Below are positions 22,433 to 34,400 of a stretch of 60,000 nt of DNA, in pieces. Where the stretch lies: NCBI GenBank assembly GCA_914767715.1, contig OU612067.1:16871001-16931000 (forward strand). Reading direction: 5' to 3'. The notes beneath the pieces are model-generated. The model had not been told where the DNA came from, searched no databases, and worked only from the letters and a program-made list of their open reading frames with translations. Each line of letters begins with the position of its first letter. Position 1 is the stretch's first letter. A program made the position numbers and the translations under genes. Source of the DNA: Membranipora membranacea. Its lineage: Eukaryota; Bryozoa; Gymnolaemata; Cheilostomatida; Membraniporidae.

Positions 22433-25400
22433 TGAGCGAGACATCTCCTGAACAGTTGTATATCAGCCTGAGTAGGACTCCTTATGGATGTTATCACTGG
22501 TTTATCTGATGGTCTCACATCTAACTCCATCATACCGTTCGCAGACGACAGCCACTTTGAAAAGTTTCTCATGTACTGCAAACATAGAAATGAGTCAATA
22601 AGAAAATGATACGACGACATTCAGAATTAAAACCTGCTGTTCTGTATATCTTTACGATTGTAACAAAAATATATTTAATCTCATATGATTGACTGACCTG
22701 AACGACGATTCTCTTGTCTACCTGGCCTGCCTTACTCTTGTTGATAGTAGACTGTACAGGTCCTATGTGCTCCTCAATTATCTACAGAAGAAATCAAGTG
22801 CCACATATAATAACAGTTTGGTGACTCACTCAGATAAAGCGTATAGAAAGTTAGAGCCAATAAATATGTGGGTCAGAGGTGGAGAAAGTATGCTAAATGG
22901 ACTTATTTATGGAGCAAGCAAAACACATGGTCTTATTTGCTCCATGCATTGATCGGTGTTAAATAAAATTCATATTATTAAAGCAACTCAAAAACGCTGG
23001 ATTGTAGAACAAGGGTAATTCTAAATGGGTGCGACAGAACTCACTGGCTGTAATAACAGATGAATAGTAAAGAAAAAAGGATGTTCTCAAATCCTGACTG
23101 GGATTTATGTTTTTTTGTTGGAGCGGACTGTCTTCTTCCCTACCCTCCTATCCCATCTGAGTCAGCTCATTGCTAGTGCTGGTGTTTGCACAGTAAGAAA
23201 AAATGCCATCCATAACCTTAACTAGGACTGTTGAGTTTGGCATCAGGCAGTTTTGGCTCGGCCATCTCTCTCCCCTCCTGTATGACAGACGGTTCAGGTA
23301 CTTGCTCGGACTGATGTGCATATCTACTAGTTGATTGATTGCTTTTGAAAAATAAGTAGCATAAATGTATTCAAATGATCATATTTTAATATTTTATTTA
23401 TTTAGTTGGGGCAAAATTGATATTTTCTTAGTAGCAATGCTATGATTACTTTACCTGACTTGCTATCTTGCAATCCAAATAGCCAGTACCGTCGTTGATC
23501 CTAACATTCAGCGTCCAGAGGGCTCTTTCACGGTTAGCTCCAATTTTGTCCATCACTGTTGCGACATGACCCTGAAATATTAACAACCCACTGCATAAAT
23601 TTAGAGGAGCAGAATTTTGCCTGATTTGGCAAACATTGGTGAATTTGTCAGTCTATCCTGCGGATCAAAAACAAATTAAAAATATTCTTTGCTCTAATTT
23701 ATTGATATTTTGTCGCAGTGCTGGATAGAAGATCGTGACATATTCTAATGGACTGCATAATTTTTGTCAGAGAAGTAATTCAGGCAGTGTTCTAAGTAGA
23801 GCATTCATTTAGTTAATGGGTTACTGCATTCTTGCATGCTTGTTTGGCCCTTTGTTGTCATTGATCAAATGTCTGTTTATTGTGAAAGTCAAGGAAGTTG
23901 TCCACACCACATTCAAGAGAAGTCAATTCAAAATTCAGGTTTCATATATTTTAAGCCCGGTCTTACCTTGACAATAAGACGACCATTTTCTGGCTTGAAT
24001 CCAGATTGCAGATCACTGATATAATGGAAGCGAGCTTTGTGGAAATCTGAGCAAACGCCAGCAGTGCCATTTGATGATCCTGAAGATTGACCTTTAGATG
24101 GCATTGTAGGAGCGGAAGCTTTGTGTACCACGCTAGTCTTAGATTTCTGGGTAGGAATGACAAAATCTTCTTCATCCGATGAGATAAGATCTACTAAACT
24201 AGTGTTTGATTCTTCTTTTTGATTCGAGATGTTGGGAACAACTTGTTGCTGTGCAACAGATGAAGAATTACCCGGCTTCTTTGGCTGGAAGAAATTGTCA
24301 ATATTCATCTGTCGTTTTTGTGCATTATTTAGATTCGATTCAGGATGGGATGATCTTTGATGAGGCTGATGTGAAGTTCTGGTAGCTGTTACAGCTGCTG
24401 GCACCGTTTGTCTCTGTTGCTTCGGTTTTGGGGGACAATTGGCGCTTTCAAATGCATCATCGCCATCAAAATCATCTTCAGACCAATGCATTTCTTGAGA
24501 TTTTGCACGATTGGCTGGTTTGGACACATAACAATTTTCCTTTTGGGGCAGATTAGCAACACGACTTATCAGTTTTCTTTCTTCCAATTTAGTTCTGGTA
24601 TTATTGACTTGGGGAGGGCTAGCTGGCACATAATCGCACATATCGTCATCCGACCAGTTCTCAAAACCTCCGCCAGTATTAATACTAGGTTGAGATTTCA
24701 CTGCAGACTTAGCAACCTTGACCTCTCCAACGAACTCCATATCATCATCCGACCAATCAGATGGTATTCGACCATCATTTACATTACCCAACACAGTCCT
24801 AGCTTCAGCTTTAATATGATCTTCACCAAATTCACCATCGCTCCAGTCATCGTCCCACTCTGCTGAAAGTTGTTTTAGCTGCTGAACTCGGGCAGACACT
24901 TGTCTATGGTTGATGTTCTGCATTTGCTGCTGATTTCTTTGTGGGTGATTATATTGATGAGCTGATTCATGTTTGACATACTGGGAGGGTTGAGGCTTTA
25001 TATTAGTCTGATGGTAGGTTGAAGGTTTGATTTCTCGGTTCTCACCTAAAAACATGCACAAAAACTCATTCATAGTACATCAGACTTGTACACATTTCTC
25101 TGCAACATGAGAGCTGTATTTACAGCCATTCACTGTAGTTCCATTGTTCGACCTGAGGCTATTTTTCGGGGCGGTTCGAGCCATGGGAAAACCTCCTGGT
25201 TTGCGCTGAGCTCGAAGGTCTAGTTTGCGCTGAGCTGTACGCACCGCAGCTGGTTATCATCAAAGACTTTGGTTGAGGTGGCCCGGGTTCAATTCCCGGT
25301 GACGACAGACTTTTCTTAAAGTTTCACCTCAGCTCTATCCATGAGAATGAATGCATAGTATGAGGGAAATCCAAGAGGTGACAACTCGACTGGATCTAGG

Positions 25401-28400
25401 CTGACCTCAAAAATGAAACTTGGTGAATATGACTACTGATCAGCAAACACCAGAAAAAAATGAAGTGGAAGATAAAGAGCATTATATTTATTGAAAGAAA
25501 ACTAATGAAGAGCATCAAACCTTTTATTTTTCCGGAGTTGGGAAATTTCTTTGAGCACAGTTCTTTACTTTTATCACCCAAGTCTGTTTCTCTCCTACAA
25601 CAAAAATATTATTCATTAATACAATAATTTAGGAGCTCAAATCGAGAATTGTCCTCACATTGTCAAGCTTCAGCTGATATTGGGCATTTCTTGACATTTC
25701 ATTATCAAACACCCCTTGTGACAATAGAATGCCACAAAGCCCAATTTGAGATTCTGCTAGGACGCCCAAAACCATCTCTTTTGTCTTCTTGGCATTGATC
25801 AAAAGGTTGACTGATCTACATCATCAAAATAAATCTATAAAATGAGACATCAGCTAGAAGTCCAACTAGCTTGTTGTCCAACTAGCTTGTTGTCCAACCA
25901 GAGATAAGTCCTACTAGCTAGCTAGAAGTCCAGTAAGCTAGAAGTCCAACTATTGCCATGTAAATCTCATTGGCACATTTGAAAAAGTTAGAGAACTGCA
26001 CATTGTGATAAACACTGGTATCAGAACAGGCATACAGGATGGGAAGAAGGTATTTATCAGGTCGCATCTCCCAAGCTCAGTAAAATTACGAACATGTTTG
26101 TTTGTGAATACTTAAATTTGTCAATCAAGATACATTTAAAATGTAGAAATTTGATTGCATAATATACATCAGCATTTTGAGCCGCTTTATTAGGAGGCTG
26201 TAGTGCACCGAGCTCGAACTAAATCGAGTACAGTATTTTTGAGCTAATTATAATATTTCAACTTACAGTAGTTGTTGAAGAACAGCAGTCTTATCATATT
26301 TCTCCAACAGTTCCTCTACATGACCCCCGAGTATAATCACACTCCCTCTTGTCAAAAGTGCACATCCATGTACAATTCTCAATGGACCTCTCAGCAATAT
26401 CTGAGAAAATAAGTGAGAAGCGTTGTGACTTGTAACAGGGGCGTATTTAGCTAAGCATGTGACCCCTAATAATAATACGATAATTTTTGTGCGGTGAAAA
26501 CATGACTATGGGGTAGATTATATTAAAAGCTTCCCAAAGACCAATGCATGTTATAGCCAGGCAGTTACTTGTGATAAAATTTTGTCAGATTTGCATGGTA
26601 AAAAGATGCAATGGTCCTCTTGGCATGAATTAGTGATGTTAGAAACAGTGACCCACATAAGGGAAGGTAACTCTCATTCCCTGCGTTATGATGTAACAGT
26701 CTTCTAGAAGTGCTCTTTTCTTGTATTGCACAACATGATCATAGTGACATCATAATGCAGGGAATGAGAGTTACCTTCCCTTATGTGAGGCCATTTTTCC
26801 ACCATCAATAATTCATGCTAAGCAGAGCATTGGGTTTTTTACCATGCAAATCTGACATAACTTTATCATAAGTAACTGCCTGACTACAACATGCATTGGT
26901 ATTTGGTCTATATTACCTTTGAAGCGTAATACTTTAACAGATCCATGGGCGCCTAGCAAATATTTGGTAATCTGATTATAGTCTCATATATTTCAGCTGC
27001 CTATCTATTAACCAGAAATACCAAGGAGGTTGGGAGGAAAAATCCTCTCCCTTCCAGATGGTGTGATATTCGAGTCTTTTGTACAGCTAATTTAGCTCAA
27101 GCCTGTCACAGACAAAAGCTGCCATACAATTCGTTGATTACGGATTGCTGCATATAAAAAAGTTTCATATTGCATATCAGATGCTGCAAATCGATTTCAC
27201 ACTAATATCAAGAGTTGGTGGGATTGCAATAACCGTCATTAAAATAGAAAAAACCTTGAAAGTTTTTGGTGCCTAATCTTGTATCAATGAACTGATTTCT
27301 TAATATGCAGCATACAAGCAAAAGGTTTCTCTTATGCAATGAATCACAAGTAAAAAAGGCATGTAGCCCAACCAGGGAGTGTCTAAAACAATTTGTGCAT
27401 ATAAACACTGCATCACCCATTTTCTTATCACAGACAGTGGGTTTTTTGGCAAGAGCTTAGGCTTTGAGTAGTCTTATTCAGATATCGGAGATTACACATC
27501 ATATATACAAAGCTAGCACAATTTCAAAACCTTGAACTCCAGGGGGTGACAGGGTAGAGTTTAAGCCAAGGTATGCTGAATCTAATAAATGACAGACACC
27601 AGTGATAAACTACAAACCTTAGCTCCTGGAACTAATTTGCTCGTATCAAGCTCCATCAGAGGCTCCAGTTCAATGGCTTTCATTTTCTTCAAACCATCAG
27701 TGATCTCAAACTGCAAACAACGGGATGCTTTTGGCTCCCACTGTAATAAAGCAAAAAAATTTCTAGGTATAAATATCACATTATAGTTTGATGCTCCTCC
27801 AAATGCATATTGTAGCATGGATAATAAGGAGATCAACTTTATATAAATGTCATAATAAACCTAGTCTCTTAGGACATCCAAGGAGTTGTCTACAACTCCT
27901 TGGGACATCCAAGACCACTGAACCGTGGGGCAGGGTGGCAACATTCCCTGTGGAACAGCAGAAAACATATATCGTTACACTTTCTCAGAATTGAGCTATG
28001 AGAAAATTATCCAACTAATATTTAATGTCCGTCTAAGAATTGTCTAGCTTAGACCAAGGAATTAAAGACATTGCTTAGACAGACAATCTACCTATTCTGT
28101 TGGATATGCATACGGAAGCTGATCTAATGACTAGTCACAACCCAGTCAGAAACATCTTCTCAACCCTACGCCCAGGTTGACCTCGTCAGCGAACATAATC
28201 AAATACGAAGAGACATGATCTTAACACTGCAGGATCTTACCTTTGTATTTGGATCCTCAAAGGCCTGGACATCAACATTACCATCATTTGCCCCAAGTAA
28301 ACTTCTTATCTGACTAAATTTAGATTTACTGATATCAATAGCGTAGTTCACCTACAAAGAGTTTTATAAATAAGATCAGAAAAATCTGTTTTAGGCACAT

Positions 28401-31400
28401 AAAACAAACCCCTAGTCAAACATTATAATAAATACCCAGCGCTGACTACACTGAGATATTCATTCAGCGTGTTTCTTTTTATTGTAAAGTATCGCAAAGC
28501 TAAATTGACTAAACTCTTGATTCTAGTAAAAGTTTGGTTGTCATTATTTGTCACGTATAAAGGCCACACAGCCAGGAACATGATTGGACAGGTTGCAAAT
28601 TATCAGCCTTCAAGAGCCGTATCTGTTTATATTCATAGCATACAACATTGTGATATCAAAATTAGTGTTGAAAATAAAATAAAAAGAATACTTGTAACAT
28701 GTTCTATGTATTGTTAAATTATACGAAAATCAGTATCAGCTGCTCAGGAAGCAAGGCAAGTCAATTTTCATCCGACTGACTGCGAAAGAAAACTCTTGAA
28801 AATTTTGGTGTATTCAACTTGTTCTGCTCCTTTTGACTCCACTACCAACTGCTGAGAAAATATTCATTTGTGACCTTCACTGACATTGTGAATTTAGCAA
28901 TAGTGCAAGTCTCTCATACAATTGCTAAATTAGCAGTGGTCCTCATGTGTCAATAATGTACTTGAACAATGATACACGATTCTCCAACAAATTGATAGAA
29001 ATAACAGAATGATGTCATAGAAAAATATAGAATAAACATCTGTATCGTTTGATCTTATAACAGATGATTGATGATCTTCAAGTCAATTATTATATCGAGC
29101 ATACTACACAAGTTAATTCTCTTGTGTTGTAATATGGTGGACAATGGGCGCTACCAAAAGTTCCCTCGTTCAAGCAGTCTCCCTGAACAAAGTAAAACAG
29201 TGCACCATCCGTGTTCCCTGACGAGTTAGGTATATGGTCTGGGTTACTGTCGACGCAAGCATAGGTTGTAGGATGGGGGTGGTTTCGATTAGCAGCCATC
29301 AGGTAACCTAAAAGCAGTGGGTTAAATGTGGGGTAAAATCGTCAGTTTGTCTCTGTCCGAAGACTGAGAAATACAGGTGCCTTAAGGGCGCGGCCGCCAT
29401 GTTTGGCCCCAAGTTGCTCTCAGTTTGCAGGGAGGTCAGAGCACACCTGGGCCGCAATTGAGTGATTCCGTTATACATGTCGAACAAACGATGCATGCAT
29501 CATTGCAATTTCATAATCAGGCATGCAAAATTTGCTCACATAGCCATAATAATGAACGTCAACTCCAAGAAAATGGGTTGAGTGTTTTTCTAATTTCAGT
29601 GAGTTCAGTGATCTTTGATTGGCTGGGAGCATCCAATATTTCATGGAATTTCAGTGAATAAGGAAGAAATTAATGCCAGACATGTCTGCGTGACTCATTA
29701 ATATCACATCACAGCAGTTAAGTTCCTCATACCTTCATATTCCTTGGTCCAGCCATCAGGACATGTTCTTTTAGCAGGATACATCATGTTAGCCCCTCGA
29801 CCAGCAGTCAAACATCTGGCACATGGAACGTTCTGATTGCGAGTGCTGGTTGGGAACAGGCCTCCGGAACCTGACTCATACTCCGCCCCAGTCATCCAAG
29901 AACCAGACTGGAGACGCCCAGTGTATTGGTTCCATTCTGGGTCTGTAGGCATGCATTGGAAGTCCACACCTCCTCCTGAATGATCATGCGATTCGCCACC
30001 AACGAAACCTACGGTAACATTTCATACAAATAATGAATTTTGTTCTATAACTAACAGACTCACATTTTTGAAAGACTATCCAGTTGATTGCATGATGGTT
30101 TGTGTTTTGTTGCAACAATGATTGTGCAATGATTATGAATCATGTAGTTGGAAACTGCCATACACATGAAAATACTTATTTATGTTCATGGAAACTACTC
30201 ATAAAATAATCAGGTAGCTAGCATCAAGATGCAGAAGACACGGAAATAAATCACTCACCAGTATAAATTGTAGTTGAGCTGCTACTGCAATTGTTTTTTC
30301 CCCATCTTGTAAACACGGAACCGGCAGCTACATAACAAACGCAATTTAAAATCCATGTCGGTGGTCCGTAACACAAAAATAGAATTGCAAGAAACGTATA
30401 CTAAGGGGGTTGGAGGACAGACGAGTCAAAATATTGGGTGATAGTTGTTCATTTATGATAACGCTCAGTAAATGAAGTTCTTGTTGATTATAGCAGAGGG
30501 ATGGAACATTTTAAATAATGGAAGGGAAACTGCTGAGGCAGTGACCTTAAGCCAAGTGAGAGAACACATTTATTTTTGTTTGCATACAATCAGCGTCTTG
30601 CTTTGATTGGTATCAAAACGGTACTTTATAAACAGTAAATGTTAAGTCTTGAACAAACCTGTGATAGGAGTTACTGGCGCTACTTTCTCTATGTCTTCCA
30701 CCTGAGTTACTCTTGCAGTTATTGCGTCCAATTCGGATGTCAGCTGGTTTATTTGAGAACTGTAGTCAACAACTGTTGGACCTGAAATATAACAAGCTTT
30801 TTATTTAAAGGACAACCTCGTTTCTTGGCATTGCAATGATGACACTATAGTCTGCTCGAGATGTGATGCTGTGCATGACTAAATGCAGCTGAATAAATTT
30901 TCAGATGATTTTTTAGTTATTCCTGCCGTGTGTGTTGCTCATTCCAATTATAGCTATCAGGCAATGAGCCGCACACTTAAACTACTGCTGCCACTCATGC
31001 AAATTTGTGCTCATTGAATTCTACATAGCTCCAAAATAATTAATTGAGACTTAAATCTCATAATTGTCACCAAATGGGCAAATAATTTGCACAAACTGAT
31101 CTTCAAAATCAGGGAATGAAATCTATGCACCAGCTTATGACGTGTACTGAATGCACTAGTAAGACAGTAACTACGTCACCCGTGCCTGCCGGTAGATAAT
31201 TAATTTCATACCCTAATTTTGACTATCAGTTTGTGCAGATTATTTGCTCATTAGGTGACAATGCTGAGATTGCAGCATCAATTTATTAGTTTTGAGCTAT
31301 ACAGAATTCTATAAGCACACATTTGGCTGTGTGGCAGCAGTGGTTTAAGATTTAACCAACCTCAAAGTTTTTTTCAAAATAGTACACGATTACATACCAC

Positions 31401-34400
31401 TTGTCCCTGCAGCACCTGGTTCACCGGGAGGTCCCTGGGGTCCTGCTGGTCCTGGTTGACCAACACCTTTAGAAAAAGAAACTCAAGTCAGACAACATCG
31501 AAATTGTTTTCTTTTTTATTCTTCATTGTACCATGCGAAGAAGAAACTATATTTATATTGACAGGTAGAATCAACTGGTGCCAGTTAAATGCAGACTAAG
31601 GTTCAGCATTAGTGACACATGTCCATGTTATCATGAAAATTTGAGGATATATGAGTCTAAAGGTATAAGACTTACCATCTCTTCCTGGACTGCCGGGTGC
31701 TCCATCTCGACCTATAAAAGATCAAAGATGGGAGGTAGTAAAATCACATAATTTGCTGATTTTCAATGCCAATTATTGTTTCCTCCCTACGATTGACATG
31801 CCTTCTGCTAGGACATATTTCAACATGTGTATCACTTGGTTAATTCAATATTTACAAAATGGCCATGAAGCACTAAAAATGGTCTCCAGTTTATGGAATG
31901 CTTGTCAACTTATTATCGAGAGGGATTTCAACCACAATTTATAGTAACAATGTTCCATAAAATAAATGACCGGGATGAAGTTGGTATAATGTTGTTAGCC
32001 AGTATGACTTGTAGTATAAATAGTTCATGGCACCATGAAGACCCTTTAATTTTAAAGCACTGATCATTCATGATAATATATATTCCATTATAGCTCATGA
32101 TTACCCAAGGCAACCTGTCAATTCGGTCAAGGACAACAGATGAACCAGAAGGTAAACCAGTACACTCATTGAATAACTCTCTTACCATTCACGCCATCTG
32201 TACCATCTTTACCGTCCTTCCCAGACTGGCCACTGGAATAACTATTGAGTAAATAATCTACAACAAGAAATCAAACCATCGAGATTATTAAATATAGTTA
32301 AAACAGTCGAACAGTCAAAACAGAAACCCTGGAAAATATTTTCTGCCATTTGAAATAGCGGAAAACGATTTTCTGCTATGACACAAATTTTCCACCTTTC
32401 CCAGATCCCGCGTATTAGTTGAAAATCTGTACTGATTGTGAAAAAGAAATCTATAACAACAATTATCAACCAGTGCAATTTCGCTCATATAGCTTGGGAA
32501 AAAATATTTGTTGAAATTCCTTATTGTTTTGTCATAATTTTATTATCACCACAATTGGCACAAATACATATTTTTGGAAATATACGTTAAATTCTTACCG
32601 AGGGGAACATCACTGAGTATTTTATCATAGAACCTGATCTGGTCATCGGTAACCTCAAGATCAGAAGATTTGTCTTCGTAAGCAGAATCTTCACTTCTTC
32701 TTACACGCGTCAGCACGGTCTCTTCTGATCTGTTTGATAGCTGCAAAAATTAGGTGCAATGAGTACCAGTGTATACTTTGTAATTTTACATGCCATTATT
32801 CTTTGATTTTAAGGTACATACAATATTATGTCTTTTTACTTCTACACCGTATTTTATCGATATCACTGTTTTTTTGGGTACAAGGACTTATTCTTCTCCA
32901 GAATAAAAATGGAATATATATATCTACATCTCATGGTCATCATTCATTTCATAACATAAAAAATGTCTGTTGCACAATTGCAAATATCATAATAGTGCCG
33001 CTGCAACTTTCAACAAAAGATATTTGGAGAGATACCAAAAGATCCAATGTTTATATAAAATTTTATGCATCTGCAAAAAGGTAGCCGATATGGTGTCATA
33101 ATTGATAGTTGCAAAAGCCACACAAGAATTTCAACATGTGGCCTCAATTTTCTTTGAAGATTTTGACAAACTCCCAGCTTGGACATGGCCTATATCCTGG
33201 TAGTAAATTCAGTGCTGTTAAATTAAATTTTAGTGACAGCAACTCCAGTTTAAACTCACCACGCCTAAAACTGTGAGAAGATCTGATACAGCCTTCTGGC
33301 TCTTCTCAAGATTTTGCTGAAGCTCCTGGACTTCGTTCTTGAGATTATTGAATTCTGTGAGACTTACTCCAGGTTTTCTTCTCAAGCATTTTCCATACTT
33401 CCTAAGTCTAGCATCAGCCAGAGCGTACAAGCAAAGCAGACAAAGAAGAGTACCTGTAAGTCAAACAAATTGTACCAGTGAGGATTATGTGGGCATCAGT
33501 CAATCTTGTGTATTTCATAAAATTCCATAAGCCTACTGCAAACAACCATTTTTTATTTCAAACTGAGGAATATGGTCGGCACATTGAGTATCTTTTGCAG
33601 ACAAACATGAAAGTATAAAACATATTATATAACTCATTTAAATCGGTGATTTAGAACCATGTGCAAAACGTGCCTAATATATTCCTTCACAAAAGAATGA
33701 AGCAAACAATATACTACTTACCCAGAAGGAGCTTCATCTTACAGCCAAGTCTTTCAGCAGTCCGAGTTCAAATGATCGATGAAATGTTTTATGATGCTGA
33801 GGGTTATTCATGAGGTCAACATATAATGAGCAAAACAAAAATTGAATCCATCAAATTTGATGACTTTATCAACTTATTTCAACAATCCTGGTGGTAAAAA
33901 AATAAACATTAACCTGCTGATGTAATTAAATATGATAAACAGCCCAGCAACTTCCTTTTAAAGTGAATCACAACCATGACTATTTTGGCACTATAGGATG
34001 AGGGTAGGTGCTGGCAAAGTTTTATGTAACACGTCTTCGAGTGATGGATTCCATCATCCACCCTAATTTCCATAGTAGGAAAAAATGCTGGCAATGACGC
34101 ATGGGGCGGGTTCTACAGAAGATTTCAATCGTTTCCTTGTGTGAAATCTAAAATCTGTGCTGCTATCAACAAGAAACTTGCAGGGTAGCTTGATTAGCAG
34201 TATTTTGATTGCACTAAATAATTAAACTTACAGAGCAGTAAGATTTGTAGATGGAGGTTGTTTTATATATAAACTCATGGGTGTGATAGGCAATTTCAAA
34301 CCTGCCAAGACGATTGGTTGATAATAAATTAGGCATCAAAAATGATTACATGAATGAGGAACTTTTGGATGCCTCTTTCGTGTATTCACTCAATTTCAGA

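Noticed and set aside
24408-24866. 152-codon forward frame
   Set aside because: It is the antisense shadow of the large RMI1 exon, whose reverse-strand product has clear motifs.
25261-25311. Functional tRNA gene on the T-arm-like sequence
   Set aside because: Only the T arm is convincing; no D arm or anticodon stem could be built upstream.
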